In this document: piece by piece, positions 46,701-55,430 of the stretch
Layout: each line of letters opens with the position of its first letter
Numbering within the stretch: position 1 is the stretch's first letter
Assembly: GCF_023516435.1 (NCBI RefSeq)
Contig: NZ_CP097332.1
Location: forward strand, 1,798,001-1,862,000
DNA from: Jatrophihabitans telluris
GTDB lineage: Bacteria > Actinomycetota > Actinomycetes > Mycobacteriales > Jatrophihabitantaceae
Reading direction: 5' to 3'
Length of the DNA stretch: 64,000 nt
Program-made: the position numbers and the translations under genes
Notes under the pieces: generated by a model
Told to the model about the DNA's origin: nothing
Database searches by the model: none
The model's input: only the letters and a program-made list of their open reading frames with translations

Positions 46701-47120
46701 GTCTCGATCGCGAACCGCGACAAGCGGGCGGCGATCTTCCCGGTCAAACGGCTGTTCGATCTCGGCTTCCGGATTCTGGCCACTACCGGCACGGCGCAAG
46801 TCCTCCGGCGCAACGGCGTCGCGGCTGAAGTGGTCGGCAAGTTCTCGGAGGGGCCGGGCAACATCGTCGAGAAGATCCTGGCCGGCGAGGTGGACCTGGT
46901 CCTCAACACTCCCTTCGGGTCACCGGGAAATTCCGGGCCGCGGGTCGACGGTTACGAGATCCGCACCGCCGCCGTGCAAGCCGGCATCCCCTGCCTGACC
47001 ACGGTGCAAGCGGCCGCGGCGGCCGTGCAGGGCATCGAGGAACTCGCCCGCGACGAGGTCACCGTGATGTCCCTGCAGGCCCACCACTTGGCCTTGCAGG
47101 CTTGGCGGAAAGGGCTTTGA
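43791..47120 (+). CDS. carB: Carbamoyl-phosphate synthase large subunit
   Basis: Makes carbamoyl phosphate from ammonia, bicarbonate and two ATP; serves both pyrimidine and arginine synthesis. The protein is 1109 aa. It consists of two homologous ATP-grasp halves. The first begins [20 protein letters not shown], the second [20 protein letters not shown] (about residue 565). Each has [14 protein letters not shown]- or [16 protein letters not shown]-type ATP loops. The C-terminal allosteric MGS-like domain is at about 970-1090 with [19 protein letters not shown]. The ATG lies inside carA, so translation is coupled. Confidence 0.98.
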   Translation: MPKRTDISHILVIGSGPIVIGQACEFDYSGTQACRVLRSEGFRVSLINSNPATIMTDPEFADATYIEPLTPAFVEKVLATEADLGHPIDSILPTLGGQTALNLAVALHDTGVLSRYGVELIGADIDAIQRGEDRQKFKDIVRTVGGDVPASAVCHTLDEAVAFAETVGNRVVIRPSFTMGGLGSGMANSAEEVRTQVARGLAASPVDEVLVEESVFGWKEFELELMRDRKDNVVVVCSIENVDPMGVHTGDSITVAPAMTLTDREYQQMRDIGIAVLREVGVDTGGCNIQFAVDPATGRLIVIEMNPRVSRSSALASKATGFPIAKIAAKLAVGYTLDEVRNDITKATPASFEPTLDYVVVKIPRFAFEKFPGADPVLTTHMKSVGEAMSIGRNFTEALGKAMRSMETKAAGFWTAAGPGEDFRSVEELLGIASIPTDGRLYAIEAAMRAGASVDQVAEATGIDPWFVDQMALIFDVGTEVAQAPALIPELLRKAKRHGLSDRQIAALRPELAGEDGVRALRHRAGIRPVYKTVDTCAAEFAATTPYHYSSYDDETEVAPQPDKAKVLILGSGPNRIGQGIEFDYSCVHAAMALREAGYETVMINCNPETVSTDYDTADRLYFEPLTFEDVLEVVHAEQQSGTVAGVICTLGGQTPLGLAQRLKDVGVPVLGTQPEAIDLAEDRGEFGRVLAETGLLAPKHGTAVSFAQAKAVADGIGYPVLVRPSYVLGGRGMEIVYDEENLASYIDKATEIGPDRPVLVDRFLDDAVEIDVDALFDGTDLYLGGVMEHIEEAGIHSGDSACALPPITLGSSVIDEVRKATRKLAEGIGVRGLINVQYALSGDVLYVLEANPRASRTVPFVSKATAVPLAKAAARVAVGASVAQLRAEGMLPASGDGGELPDDAPIAVKEAVLPFHRFRTPAGDAVDSILGPEMKSTGEVMGFDRVFGTAFAKSQAAAYGSLPSKGTVFVSIANRDKRAAIFPVKRLFDLGFRILATTGTAQVLRRNGVAAEVVGKFSEGPGNIVEKILAGEVDLVLNTPFGSPGNSGPRVDGYEIRTAAVQAGIPCLTTVQAAAAAVQGIEELARDEVTVMSLQAHHLALQAWRKGL

Positions 47121-47992
47121 TGACCGAGCTTGCGACTCCGCAGTACAAGCCCGTCCAGGAGACCGGCGAGATCTTCGATCTGACCCGGTTCGGTGAGTAC
47201 CTCCAGTTCACCGTCGTCGCGCCGGGTATCGCCGAGGCCTACCGTCCCGGGCAGTTCGTGGCGGTGGCCGTAGGGGGAGCGGATACCTCCATGCTGCTCC
47301 GGCGATCCTTCGCGCTCTACGGCGTGAAACCGGGTGGCGATTACGCGGGGACCATCCAATTCGTCATTGCGGCCAAGGGCAAGGGCACCCGGTGGCTGTT
47401 CGACCGCCGCCCGGGCGACAGCCTTGATCTGGTCGGCCCGCTCGGCGTGCCCTTCCCGGTTCCGCGCAACGGGACGCCGGCCGTGCTGGTCGGCGGGGGC
47501 TATGGCACGGCGCCGCTGCTGCCGATGGCCGAACTGCTGATCGCCGCCGACAGCGAGGTGGAGATGATCATCGGTGCGGCGACCGCAGACCGGCTGTTCG
47601 GTCAACTGCCGGCCAAGCGGCTGCTCGGCAAGATCACCGTCACGACCGACGACGGCTCGGCCGGACAGCGCGGTTGGGTGACCGACCCGCTGCCCTCGGC
47701 GATCGAGCGTCTCGGGGCCGAGATCGTCTACGCCTGTGGGCCGATGGGCATGTTGCGGGCGGTCGGGGAGGTGGCCAAGGCGCATGCCATTCCGGCGCAG
47801 GTCGCGGTCGAGGAATCGATGGCCTGCGGGATCGGCGTCTGCATGACGTGCGTGTTGCCGGTGCGCGGCTCGGACGGGGTGTCGCGGTTCGTTCGCTCCT
47901 GCGTCGAGGGGCCCGTCTTCGACGCCGGGCGGATTCGGTGGGCCGACGTCGGAAGCGTGCCCGCCGACTTGTTCGGAGCGGACGGGAACTAG
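47120..47992 (+). CDS. pyrK: Dihydroorotate dehydrogenase electron-transfer subunit
   Basis: FAD and iron-sulfur protein that passes electrons from dihydroorotate dehydrogenase to NAD. The protein is 290 aa. The FAD-binding beta barrel has YRPGQFVAVAVGG and LLRRSFALYG. The NAD domain has VLVGGGYGTAPLLPMAELL. The [2Fe-2S] cluster cysteines are in ACGIGVCMTCVLPV with the fourth in VRSCVEG. It starts in the carB stop (TGATG). Together with PyrD it defines the class 1B enzyme, unlike the quinone-linked class 2 enzyme of mycobacteria. Confidence 0.95.
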   Translation: MTELATPQYKPVQETGEIFDLTRFGEYLQFTVVAPGIAEAYRPGQFVAVAVGGADTSMLLRRSFALYGVKPGGDYAGTIQFVIAAKGKGTRWLFDRRPGDSLDLVGPLGVPFPVPRNGTPAVLVGGGYGTAPLLPMAELLIAADSEVEMIIGAATADRLFGQLPAKRLLGKITVTTDDGSAGQRGWVTDPLPSAIERLGAEIVYACGPMGMLRAVGEVAKAHAIPAQVAVEESMACGIGVCMTCVLPVRGSDGVSRFVRSCVEGPVFDAGRIRWADVGSVPADLFGADGN

Positions 47993-48038
47993 TGCGCGAC
48001 GTGGCCGCCAACCATCGGAGAACGGGAGTACAACCAGC

Positions 48039-49046
48039 GTGAGGACAACCCAGCCCACCGTGGATCTGCGCACCTCGCTGGCCAGCGTTCAGTTGGCCAA
48101 TCCGGTCCTCACCGCGTCGGGGTGTGCGGCCGCGGGCAAGGAGCTCGGTCAGTTCTTCGACGTCGCCGACCTCGGCGGGATCGTCACCAAGTCGATCATG
48201 ATGCGGCCGCGGTCCGGTCGGGCCACGCCTCGGATGGCCGAGACGCCGAGCGGAATGCTCAACTCGATCGGACTGCAGGGCCCGGGGATCGACTCCTTCA
48301 TCGCCAATGACCTGAAATGGTTGAAGGACAACGGCGCCCGGACGGTCGTGTCGATCGCAGGACACAACACCGACGAGTTCGTGAACCTCGCCAAGCGGCT
48401 GTACAACCAGCCGATCGACCTGCTGGAGGTGAACATCTCCTGCCCGAACGTCGAAAGCCGGGGTCAGGTGTTCGCCTGCGATCCGCTCGCGGCCTCGCGG
48501 GTCATCTCGGCGGTTCGGCGAGCAGCCAATCCGAATGTGCCAATCTTCGCGAAGCTGACCCCGGACGTGACGGACATCGCGGCGATCGCGCGGTCGGTGG
48601 CCGACGCCGGCGCCGACGGCATCTCGCTCATCAACACCCTGCTGGGCATGGTGATCGACCTCGACACGCTTCGTCCGGCGCTCGGCGGTATCACCGGTGG
48701 CCTGAGTGGGCCCGCCATCCGGCCGGTCGCGGTGCGTTGCGTATGGCAGGTTCACCAAGCCGTCCCGCACCTGCCGTTGCTCGGCATGGGCGGGATCAAG
48801 ACCGGGCGGGACGCGTTGGAGTTCATCCTGGCCGGCGCCTGCGCGGTGTCGGTGGGCACCGCGGTCTTCCACGACCCGACCGCGCCGATGCGCATCATCG
48901 GTGAACTTCGCGACGAGCTCGCCCTGCGCGGCTTTGCCTCGCTTACCGACGCGGTCGGGTTCGCGCACAAGAGCGCGGCCGAGCAGGACGGCTACTTCGC
49001 CGGGCTGGCCCGGGCCGACGCGGCCGCGATCGCCGGCGAGCGATGA
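48039..49046 (+). CDS. pyrD: Dihydroorotate dehydrogenase, class 1B catalytic subunit
   Basis: FMN enzyme that oxidises dihydroorotate to orotate. The protein is 335 aa. The class 1 signatures are LANPVLTASGCAAAGKELGQ, GMLNSIGLQGPGIDSFI and EVNISCPNVESRG, where the cysteine is the catalytic base. IRPVAVRCVWQVH and PLLGMGGIKTGRDALEFI bind FMN phosphate. GTG 48039 follows GGGAG. The partner PyrK is directly upstream. The stop overlaps the pyrF start (ATGA). Confidence 0.96.
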   Translation: MRTTQPTVDLRTSLASVQLANPVLTASGCAAAGKELGQFFDVADLGGIVTKSIMMRPRSGRATPRMAETPSGMLNSIGLQGPGIDSFIANDLKWLKDNGARTVVSIAGHNTDEFVNLAKRLYNQPIDLLEVNISCPNVESRGQVFACDPLAASRVISAVRRAANPNVPIFAKLTPDVTDIAAIARSVADAGADGISLINTLLGMVIDLDTLRPALGGITGGLSGPAIRPVAVRCVWQVHQAVPHLPLLGMGGIKTGRDALEFILAGACAVSVGTAVFHDPTAPMRIIGELRDELALRGFASLTDAVGFAHKSAAEQDGYFAGLARADAAAIAGER

Positions 49047-49885
49047 GTTCCCCCATGGACAGTTTCGGGACGCGACTGGATGCCGCGCTCAACGCCCGCG
49101 GCTCGCTCTGCGTGGGTATCGATCCGCACCCGGGCCTACTTACCGGCTGGGGGCTGGCCGACGACCTCGTGTCGCTCGAGCGGTTCAGCCTGACCTGCGC
49201 GGAGGCGCTGGCCGACACGGTCGCAGTGGTCAAGCCCCAGTCGGCGTTCTTCGAACGATTCGGCTCACGCGGTATCGCCGTCCTCGAACGCACGATCGCG
49301 GCCTGCCGGGACGCCGGCGCTCTGGTCCTGCTCGACGTCAAGCGCGGGGACATCGGCTCGACGATGACCGCCTACGCCCAGGCCTATCTCGACCCCTCCA
49401 GTGACCTGGCCGTGGACGCGATCACGGTCAGCCCGTACCTCGGCCTGGGCTCGCTGCAGCCGGCGTTCGACGTGGCTGCCGAACACGGGTGTGGCGTCTT
49501 CGTGCTCGGGCTGACGTCCAATCCGGAGGGCCCGGAGGTTCAGCACGCCCGGCGCCCCGATGGCCGGAGCGTGGCTCAGTCCGTGATCGATGCGCTCGCC
49601 GCCCGCAATGCCGGCGCCCAGCCACTCGGTGATTTCGGCGTGGTCGTCGGGGCGACCATCGGTGAGTCCGTGGCCGACCTCGGCGCGCTCAACGGTCCGT
49701 ACCTCGTGCCCGGCATCGGAGCCCAGGGGGGCAGTGCCGAGGACGTGCGCCGCATCTTCGGGGCGGGCCTGGCCGCGGTGCTGCCCAGCTCGTCGCGGGA
49801 GGTCCTGCGTCACGGACCGGATACCGGCGCGCTACGACAGGCCGCCGCCCGGTCGATCGATGAGTTCGCCTTCCTCCGCCGCTGA
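49043..49885 (+). CDS. pyrF: Orotidine 5'-phosphate decarboxylase
   Basis: Last step to UMP. The protein is 280 aa of the long type 2 form found in actinobacteria. The catalytic Asp-Lys-Asp set lies in DVKRGDIGSTMTAYAQAYL; LCVGIDPHPGLL is the N-terminal phosphate-side loop and VPGIGAQGGSAEDVRRIFG the C-terminal phosphate loop. It completes a full set from pyrB to pyrF; only pyrE is missing and must be elsewhere. A hairpin lies between it and gmk. Confidence 0.97.
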   Translation: MSSPMDSFGTRLDAALNARGSLCVGIDPHPGLLTGWGLADDLVSLERFSLTCAEALADTVAVVKPQSAFFERFGSRGIAVLERTIAACRDAGALVLLDVKRGDIGSTMTAYAQAYLDPSSDLAVDAITVSPYLGLGSLQPAFDVAAEHGCGVFVLGLTSNPEGPEVQHARRPDGRSVAQSVIDALAARNAGAQPLGDFGVVVGATIGESVADLGALNGPYLVPGIGAQGGSAEDVRRIFGAGLAAVLPSSSREVLRHGPDTGALRQAAARSIDEFAFLRR

Positions 49886-49906
49886 CCGTTCGCCGCTGAC
49901 CCACTG

Positions 49907-49946
49907 GGCCCGCAATGCCCCAGCAGACGGGCCCGTGCTGCGGGCC
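49907..49946 (+). terminator. Hairpin between pyrF and gmk
   Basis: GGCCCGCA (49907-49914) pairs with TGCGGGCC (49939-49946) around a 24-nt loop, with competing GGGCCCG pairings in the loop. It may end the pyr operon before the gmk promoter. The loop is long, so confidence is limited. Confidence 0.4.
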
Positions 49947-49960
49947 AGACCGGCGTTCGG

Positions 49961-49966
49961 CACAAT
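49961..49966 (+). promoter_or_regulatory. -10 element of gmk
   Basis: CACAAT lies six nt before the gmk ATG with no ribosome-binding site, consistent with a leaderless transcript independent of the pyr operon. Confidence 0.4.
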
Positions 49967-49972
49967 GCGAGC

Positions 49973-50563
49973 ATGACCTCTGGCACCACCGACGCGCCCA
50001 CTCCGCGAGCACGACTGACTGTGCTTTCCGGCCCGTCCGGCGTCGGCAAGGGGACGGTCGTGGCCGAAGTGCGTCGGCTGTACCCGCACGTCTGGGTGTC
50101 TGTGTCGTGCACGACCCGCAAGCCTCGGCCGGGGGAGTCCGACGGGGTGCAGTACCACTTCGTGTCCGACGCCCAGTTCGACGAGCTGATCGCCACCGGG
50201 CAGCTGCTGGAGTACGCGACCTTTGCCGGCAACCGTTACGGCACCCCCCGCAAGCCGGTGGACCAGCATCTGGCCGCTGGGCGTCCCACCGTCCTGGAGA
50301 TCGAACTGCAGGGCGCCCGCCAGATCAGGGACGCCATGCCCGAGGCGCAGTTCGTGTTGCTGGCCCCGCCTTCCATGGCCGAGCTCCGGGAGCGGCTGCT
50401 CGGCCGTCGTACCGAGGGCCCGCCCGATCTGGAAGCTCGGTTGGCTCGAGCCGAGATCGAGCTGGCGGCTGCGGACGAGTTCGACGAGGTGATCGTCAAC
50501 GACGACGTCGAGCACGCCGCCGGCGAGCTGGTCAAGCTGATCGAGTCGGCCTCCGCGGAGTGA
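49973..50563 (+). CDS. gmk: Guanylate kinase
   Basis: Phosphorylates GMP to GDP. The protein is 196 aa. The P-loop is [16 protein letters not shown] (about residues 15-28), with [20 protein letters not shown] binding GMP and [10 protein letters not shown] following. ATG 49973 has a -10 hexamer six nt upstream and no ribosome-binding site. In most actinobacteria gmk is followed directly by rpoZ; here the opposing pnt operon separates them. Confidence 0.96.
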   Translation: MTSGTTDAPTPRARLTVLSGPSGVGKGTVVAEVRRLYPHVWVSVSCTTRKPRPGESDGVQYHFVSDAQFDELIATGQLLEYATFAGNRYGTPRKPVDQHLAAGRPTVLEIELQGARQIRDAMPEAQFVLLAPPSMAELRERLLGRRTEGPPDLEARLARAEIELAAADEFDEVIVNDDVEHAAGELVKLIESASAE

Positions 50564-50582
50564 GTCCGCGGCCGGCGCCGGC
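50553..50582. terminator. Hairpin between gmk and pntB
   Basis: CCGCGGA (50553-50559) pairs with TCCGCGG (50565-50571) across the gmk stop codon, and a 12-bp self-complementary GCCGGC repeat follows at 50571-50582. The two genes are convergent, so a bidirectional terminator is expected here. Confidence 0.45.
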
Positions 50583-50602
50583 GGGCAGCCGGAGCGCGGC
50601 CC

Positions 50603-51997
50603 CTACCCGACGGCCTTGATCGCGGTCACGAGGGCCGCAAGGCCTTTCTTCGCATCGGCGAACAGCATGCTGGTGCGCGGGTCGGTGTAGAGGTCGTTGT
50701 CGATCCCGGCGTATCCCGAAGCCATCGAACGCTTGATCACCAGCACGCTCTTGGCGCGGTCCACATCGAGAATCGGCATGCCGGACACCGCATTTCCAGG
50801 CCGTCGGGCGGCCGGGTTGGTCACATCGTTCGCCCCGACCACCAGAGCCACGTCGGTTCGTTCGAACTCGGGGTTGATCTCCTCCATCTCGCGCAGCTGG
50901 TCGTAGGGCACGTTCGCCTCGGCCAGCAGGACGTTCATGTGCCCGGGCATCCGGCCCGCGACCGGGTGGATGGCGTAGGAGACCTCGACGCCGCGCTCCT
51001 CGAGCAGCTCGGCCAGTTCGCGCGCCTCGTGCTGGGCCTGCGCGGCGGCCAGGCCGTAACCGGGAACGATGATCACCTTGTTGGCGTAAGCCAGTTGCAG
51101 GCCGGCGTCGTCCACCGCCACCGAGCGCACGCTGCCACCACTGCCGGGGGCGGCCGCCAGGCCAACGGCGCCGGTGCCGAAGCCGCCCGCGATGATCGAG
51201 ACGACCGACCGGTTCATCGCGTCGGCCATCAGCTTGGTGAGGATCCCGCCGGAGGCACCGACGAGCGCGCCAGCGATGGTCAGCGTGGCGTTGGACAGCA
51301 CGAAGCCAGCCATCGCGACGGCCGTTCCGGTGAAGGCGTTCAACAACGAGATGACCACAGGCATGTCCGCACCGCCGATCGGCAGGACCATGCCGATGCC
51401 CAGGCCCGTCGCCGCGAGCGCCACGATCAACAGCACCCACGCGTTGTCGGCGCCGGCGATCACCCAGACACCCGCGGCGACCGCCGCCAGCGCGAGCACG
51501 CTCGACATCAGGCGCGATCCGGGGAAGGAGACGGGCTGGGACCAGTAGCCCTGCAGCTTCGCCGCGGCGATCAGCGAACCGGAGAAGGTGACGCAACCGA
51601 TCAGCACGTCGAGCACGGAGGCGATGCCCGTGCCGGAGGAGACCTGCGGGTGGTGCTGGTAGTCGGCGACGGCGATCAGCGCCGCGGCGCCACCGCCGAC
51701 GGCGTTGAACAGCGACACCAGTTGTGGCATGGAGGTCATCGCCACGGCTCGGGCCGAGTAGAGGCCGGCGGCCGCGCCGAGCAGGGCTCCACAGAGCAGC
51801 ACCAGCCACCGGGTTGCCGACATGGTCCCGCCGTGGCCGACCTGGACCAGGACCGCGACGACGGCCAGCGTCATACCGGCGGCGGATAGTTGGTTGCCGC
51901 GACGGGCCGTCGCGGGCGAGTTCATCAGGTGCAGGCCGAGCACGAACGCCGAGGCACCGATCAGCGAGGCAACCCGCACTCCGTCATCGAGGGTCAT
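50603..51997 (-). CDS. pntB: NAD(P) transhydrogenase subunit beta
   Basis: Membrane subunit of the proton-translocating transhydrogenase that uses the proton gradient to make NADPH from NADH. The protein is 464 aa. The N-terminal half has about nine helices (LIGASAFVLGLHLM to AGGFGTGAVGLAAAPG). The C-terminal NADP-binding domain III has VIIVPGYGLAAAQAQHEARE, YAIHPVAGRMPGHMNVLLAE and VVGANDVTNPAARR, which grip NADPH. ATG 51997 overlaps the pntA2 stop by four nt. It is the last gene of pntA1-pntA2-pntB. Confidence 0.96.
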   Translation of the reverse strand: MTLDDGVRVASLIGASAFVLGLHLMNSPATARRGNQLSAAGMTLAVVAVLVQVGHGGTMSATRWLVLLCGALLGAAAGLYSARAVAMTSMPQLVSLFNAVGGGAAALIAVADYQHHPQVSSGTGIASVLDVLIGCVTFSGSLIAAAKLQGYWSQPVSFPGSRLMSSVLALAAVAAGVWVIAGADNAWVLLIVALAATGLGIGMVLPIGGADMPVVISLLNAFTGTAVAMAGFVLSNATLTIAGALVGASGGILTKLMADAMNRSVVSIIAGGFGTGAVGLAAAPGSGGSVRSVAVDDAGLQLAYANKVIIVPGYGLAAAQAQHEARELAELLEERGVEVSYAIHPVAGRMPGHMNVLLAEANVPYDQLREMEEINPEFERTDVALVVGANDVTNPAARRPGNAVSGMPILDVDRAKSVLVIKRSMASGYAGIDNDLYTDPRTSMLFADAKKGLAALVTAIKAVG

Positions 51998-52332
51998 CGG
52001 TCGTCCCCCGGCTCGACCCCGGCATGGGGTGGGGCGGCCTTTACCGGCACCGGACGCTTCTTGAACATCTGCAGCATCCGATCGGTGACCACGTAGCCGC
52101 CGACCACGTTGGCCGCGGCGAAGGCGGCAGCGAGGAACGTCAAGACGTAGCCCAGGGGCCCGGACACGAAGCCGGACAGGATGATCACGCCGACCAGGAC
52201 GACGCCGTGGATCGAGTTCGCCCCGGACATCAGGGGAGTGTGCAGGGTGGCGGGCACCTTGCTGATCACCTCGAAGCCCACCAGCAGGGCCAGGACGAAG
52301 ATGGTGAGGTCCCCGACGAATCCGGTGCTCAC
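51994..52332 (-). CDS. pntA2: NAD(P) transhydrogenase subunit alpha, membrane part
   Basis: Small membrane subunit of 112 aa with three helices (LTIFVLALLVGFEVISKVPA; SIHGVVLVGVIILSGFV; YVLTFLAAAFAAANVVGGYV). In E. coli this piece is fused to the end of PntA; here it is a separate gene, the three-subunit arrangement of many actinobacteria and alphaproteobacteria. It overlaps both neighbours by four nt, giving tight co-translation. Confidence 0.93.
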   Translation of the reverse strand: MSTGFVGDLTIFVLALLVGFEVISKVPATLHTPLMSGANSIHGVVLVGVIILSGFVSGPLGYVLTFLAAAFAAANVVGGYVVTDRMLQMFKKRPVPVKAAPPHAGVEPGDDR

Positions 52333-53489
52333 GCCGGACCCCCCATGGCCGCGGCCACGCCGGGATGGACGACCCGTCCGTCGCGGGTGATCAGTACACC
52401 GGCGGTGATCTCATCGTCGGGGTCCAGTCGCATGGAGCCATCCTCGGCAGTCAGGTGTTTGAGCAATGCGGCGACGTTCCGGGCGTAGGTCTGCGAGGCG
52501 CTGGTCGCCAACCGGGCCGGCAGGTTCGTCGCGCCGATCAGGGTCACTCCGTTGGCGGTGACGATGGTGCGACCCGCTTCGGAGCCGACGACGTTGCCCC
52601 CCAGCGCACTGGCCGCCATGTCGACCACCACGGAGCCGGCCCGCATCGCCGCCAACGCCTGGGCGGTGACGAGTACCGGGGGGGTGCGTCCGGGAACCTG
52701 AGCGGTCGTGATGACGATGTCGTGGCGGGCGATGACGGCGCTCAGTTCGGCCTGCTGCGCGCTGCGCTCCTCCTCACTGAGCTCACGGGCGTAGCCGCCG
52801 GCTCCGGCACCGGAGATCGCGGTGCTCAGTTCGACGAACTTGGCACCGAGCGAGCTCACCTCCTCGCGGGCGGCCGGGCGCACGTCGTAGCCCGACACCA
52901 CGGCCCCGAGCCGGCGCGCGGTGCCGATCGCCTGAAGCCCGGCGACACCGGCTCCGAGTACCAGGACGGTGGCGGGTTTGGAGGTGCCGGCCGCCGTGAT
53001 CAGCAGCGGGAAGAACCGGTCGAAGTGTTCGGCGGCGACCAGCACGGCGCGATACCCGGCCACGTTGGCCTGCGAACTGAGTGCGTCCATCCCCTGAGCC
53101 CGGCTCAAGGTGCGCGGCAGTTGATCGAGGCTGATCGCGGTGAGCGACCGATCGGCCAGCCGCCGCACCAGGTCCGGGTTGGTCAACGGCGCGAGCAGTC
53201 CGATGATCACCTGACCGGCGCGCAGGGAGTCCAGGACGGCGTCGTCCGGCCGACTCACCGACACGATCACGTCGGCTCCGCCGATCACCGCGGCCCGGTC
53301 GAGCACGCCGGCCCCGGCCTGCTGATACTGCTCGTCGGAGAACCAGGCCCGGCCACCCGCCCCGGATTCCACGAGGACCGCAGGGCCCGCGCCGATCACG
53401 CGCTTGGCGGCGTCCGGATCGAGGGCAACCCGCCGCTCGCCGTTGGCGTCCTCGGACAGGACCCCGACCGTGAACCCGCTGGTGCTCAT
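52329..53489 (-). CDS. pntA1: NAD(P) transhydrogenase subunit alpha, NAD-binding part
   Basis: Soluble domain I that binds NADH, 386 aa. The fold is the same as alanine dehydrogenase: VGVLSEDANGERRVALDPDA at the start, VLVLGAGVAGLQAIGTARRL as the Rossmann motif (about residue 170), and VVDMAASALGGNVVGSEAGR. It lacks the RQD-type catalytic residues of alanine dehydrogenase and is therefore not a dehydrogenase. The ATG at 53489 has GGAG about 11 nt upstream. Six tandem 11-bp repeats lie 31-96 nt upstream. Confidence 0.95.
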   Translation of the reverse strand: MSTSGFTVGVLSEDANGERRVALDPDAAKRVIGAGPAVLVESGAGGRAWFSDEQYQQAGAGVLDRAAVIGGADVIVSVSRPDDAVLDSLRAGQVIIGLLAPLTNPDLVRRLADRSLTAISLDQLPRTLSRAQGMDALSSQANVAGYRAVLVAAEHFDRFFPLLITAAGTSKPATVLVLGAGVAGLQAIGTARRLGAVVSGYDVRPAAREEVSSLGAKFVELSTAISGAGAGGYARELSEEERSAQQAELSAVIARHDIVITTAQVPGRTPPVLVTAQALAAMRAGSVVVDMAASALGGNVVGSEAGRTIVTANGVTLIGATNLPARLATSASQTYARNVAALLKHLTAEDGSMRLDPDDEITAGVLITRDGRVVHPGVAAAMGGPA

Positions 53490-53519
53490 ACGTGCTGTTT
53501 CTCCGCTCGGTGGTCACTG

Positions 53520-53585
53520 GGCTGGCGGGAGGCTGGATGGAGGCTGGAGGAAGCCTGGAGGAAGGCTGGATGGAGGCTGGATCGA
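53520..53585. repeat. Six tandem 11-bp repeats upstream of pntA1
   Basis: Units of exactly 11 bp begin at 53520, 53531, 53542, 53553, 53564 and 53575. The core is GGCTGGA; the last four bases vary (TGGA or GGAA mostly). One helical turn per unit places each core on the same DNA face. They lie downstream of a possible -10 at 53604-53609, so they may be transcribed in the pntA1 leader. The plus strand is rich in GG tracts. Confidence 0.8.
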
Positions 53586-53636
53586 GCTTGTGTCGTGGCA
53601 CGGACAGTAGCGGGCCGAAGGGAGAGGCGGCGGTAA

Positions 53637-53653
53637 CCTGGGTCACACCCAGG
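53637..53653. promoter_or_regulatory. Perfect inverted repeat between pntA1 and rpoZ
   Basis: CCTGGGT-CAC-ACCCAGG has 7-bp arms and a 3-nt spacer. If TACTGT (53604-53609) is the pntA1 -10, the site lies near -40 to -56, a common activator position. No regulator gene adjoins it. Confidence 0.4.
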
Positions 53654-53730
53654 CGCGTTCCTATGCGACGACGCGGGCCGGGACCGCCCGGCTCGGCCGG
53701 ACGGCGGCCGTCGAGGCCCGCGGGTGGGCC

Positions 53731-53783
53731 TGCGGGCGGCCGGGCGCGGTAGCATTGACCGGATGTGCGGGCGGCCGGGCGCG
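53731..53783. repeat. 18-bp direct repeat pair around the rpoZ promoter
   Basis: TGCGGGCGGCCGGGCGCG occurs identically at 53731-53748 and 53766-53783, start to start 35 bp. The segment between contains TAGCAT (53750-53755), a likely rpoZ -10. Confidence 0.7.
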
Positions 53784-53862
53784 CGAGGATCTGCCCTGGG
53801 CCCAACGGAACCCGCACACGTCAAGCTGCACGACCAAGCTACCGAACGGATTTGAGGCCCGC

Positions 53863-54132
53863 GTGACCAGCATCGCGTCCACCCCCGAAGGCATCACCAA
53901 CCCGCCCATCGACGAACTGCTCGAGCGCACCGGCTCGAAGTACGCCCTGGTCATCGTGGCAGCCAAGCGGGCCCGCCAGATCAACGCCTACTACAGCCAG
54001 CTGGGCGAGGGCCTGCTCGAGTACGTCGGGCCGATGGTCGAGACCGCTCCGCAGGAGAAGGCATTGTCCATCGCCCTGCGCGAGGTCAACTCCGACCTGA
54101 TCGAGTTCAAGCCGTCGGCTCCCGAGGCCTGA
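53863..54132 (+). CDS. rpoZ: RNA polymerase omega subunit
   Basis: Small RNA polymerase subunit that helps assemble beta-prime. The protein is 89 aa. The signature is [20 protein letters not shown] followed by [20 protein letters not shown]. The GTG at 53863 is chosen because GAGG lies five nt upstream and the conserved core follows closely; a longer frame reading from 53755 adds 36 unrelated residues. Its stop is 14 nt from coaBC. Confidence 0.95.
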   Translation: MTSIASTPEGITNPPIDELLERTGSKYALVIVAAKRARQINAYYSQLGEGLLEYVGPMVETAPQEKALSIALREVNSDLIEFKPSAPEA

Positions 54133-54146
54133 GCCTGGCCGCGTTG

Positions 54147-55427
54147 GTGACGACCGAATCCGCAGCCGCAACCGGCACCGGGCTCGCCGATGGGCCGGCG
54201 CCCGGCGCGGGGCGGCGCATCGTGCTCGGCGTCTGCGGCGGTATCGCCGCCTACAAGGTTGCCGATCTGCTGCGCAGGCTGGTCGAGGCCGGGCACGACG
54301 TCCAGGTGGTGCCCACCGCGTCGGCGCTGAAATTCGTGGGCGAGCCCACCTGGGCCGCGTTGTCCCACCACCCGGTGGCCACGGACGTCTTCGCCCACGC
54401 CGATCAGATACCCCACGTCCGGCTCGGCCGTGGTGCCGACCTCGTCGTCGTGGCCCCGGCCACGGCTGACGTGCTGGCCAAAGCCGCGCACGGCCTGGCC
54501 GACGACCTGCTGACCAACACCCTGCTGACGGCCCGCTGCCCGGTGCTGTTCGTCCCGGCGATGCACACCGAGATGTGGGAGCACCCGGCGACGGTCGACA
54601 ACGTCGCCACCCTTCGGCGTCGGGGCTGCGTGGTCGTGGAACCCGCGACCGGTCGGCTCACCGGGGCCGACACCGGCAAGGGGCGCCTGCCCGAGCCGGC
54701 CGAGATCGCGCGGCTGGCCGAGCTGTTGCTACGCCGACCGGGCGCTCTGGTCCCCGACCTGAGTGGGGTCCGGGTCCTCATCACCGCAGGCGGCACCCGG
54801 GAGCCCCTCGACCCGGTTCGCTACCTCGGCAACCGATCGTCGGGCCGGCAAGGGTTCGAGATCGCCTCTGTCGCCGCTGCCCGCGGCGCGCAGGTGAGCC
54901 TCATCGCAGCGAACGTCGAACTGCCGACGCCGGCCGGTGCCGAGCTCGTGCGGGTCGAGACCGCAGAACAGCTGCGACAGGCCACACATGCCGCGGCCAA
55001 GGACGCCGACGTCGTGATCATGGCGGCCGCCGTAGCCGACTTCCGCCCGGTGACCACGGTCGAGCACAAGATCAAGAAGTCCGAGGCAGCACCGGAACCC
55101 GTCGAGCTGGTCGGCAACCCAGACATCCTGGTGGAGCTGGTGGCCGCCCGCGACGCCGGGGAGTTCGCCGCCGTCGTGGTGGGATTCGCCGCCGAAACGG
55201 GTGACCAGACCGGTGACGTCCTCAGCCACGGCCGCGCCAAGTTGGCGCGCAAGGGCTGTGACCTGCTGGTGGTGAACGCGGTGGGAGCCGGACGGGCCTT
55301 CGGTCAGTCCGACAACGCCGCGATCATCCTCGACCGCGACGGCAGGGAGACCGAAGTGCCGTTCGGACCGAAGGCCCTGGTGGCGGCCGCGGTGTGCGAT
55401 GCCGTGGTTTCCCGCCTCAATCGCTAG
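54147..55427 (+). CDS. coaBC: Bifunctional CoaBC (phosphopantothenoylcysteine synthetase/decarboxylase)
   Basis: Two steps of coenzyme A synthesis in one protein. It is 426 aa from GTG 54147; TTG at 54144 is one codon earlier. The flavin-dependent decarboxylase is N-terminal: [40 protein letters not shown] and [16 protein letters not shown]. The ligase is C-terminal: [20 protein letters not shown] then [15 protein letters not shown], and [20 protein letters not shown]. No clear ribosome-binding site is present; rpoZ is 14 nt upstream and may couple. Confidence 0.96.
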   Translation: MTTESAAATGTGLADGPAPGAGRRIVLGVCGGIAAYKVADLLRRLVEAGHDVQVVPTASALKFVGEPTWAALSHHPVATDVFAHADQIPHVRLGRGADLVVVAPATADVLAKAAHGLADDLLTNTLLTARCPVLFVPAMHTEMWEHPATVDNVATLRRRGCVVVEPATGRLTGADTGKGRLPEPAEIARLAELLLRRPGALVPDLSGVRVLITAGGTREPLDPVRYLGNRSSGRQGFEIASVAAARGAQVSLIAANVELPTPAGAELVRVETAEQLRQATHAAAKDADVVIMAAAVADFRPVTTVEHKIKKSEAAPEPVELVGNPDILVELVAARDAGEFAAVVVGFAAETGDQTGDVLSHGRAKLARKGCDLLVVNAVGAGRAFGQSDNAAIILDRDGRETEVPFGPKALVAAAVCDAVVSRLNR

Positions 55428-55430
55428 ACT
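55425..55430 (+). promoter_or_regulatory. Possible -10 element of metK
   Basis: TAGACT fits TANNNT and includes the coaBC stop codon. It lies 35 nt before the metK start. There is no convincing -35. Confidence 0.35.

Larger units (their letters stand above)
53490..53862. other. 373-bp divergent control region, pntA1 / rpoZ
   Basis: No gene is supported. Contents from left: six 11-bp tandem repeats (53520-53585), a minus-strand TACTGT hexamer (53604-53609) that could be the pntA1 -10, a 17-bp inverted repeat (53637-53653), an 18-bp direct repeat pair (53731-53783) flanking TAGCAT at 53750-53755 (candidate rpoZ -10), and a leader to the rpoZ start with GAGG at 53854-53857. Confidence 0.6.

Noticed and set aside
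50603-53489. pntA1 as a second alanine dehydrogenase
   Set aside because: Although the fold is shared, it is followed by pntA2 and pntB in a coupled operon, and its N-terminal sequence matches transhydrogenase domain I.
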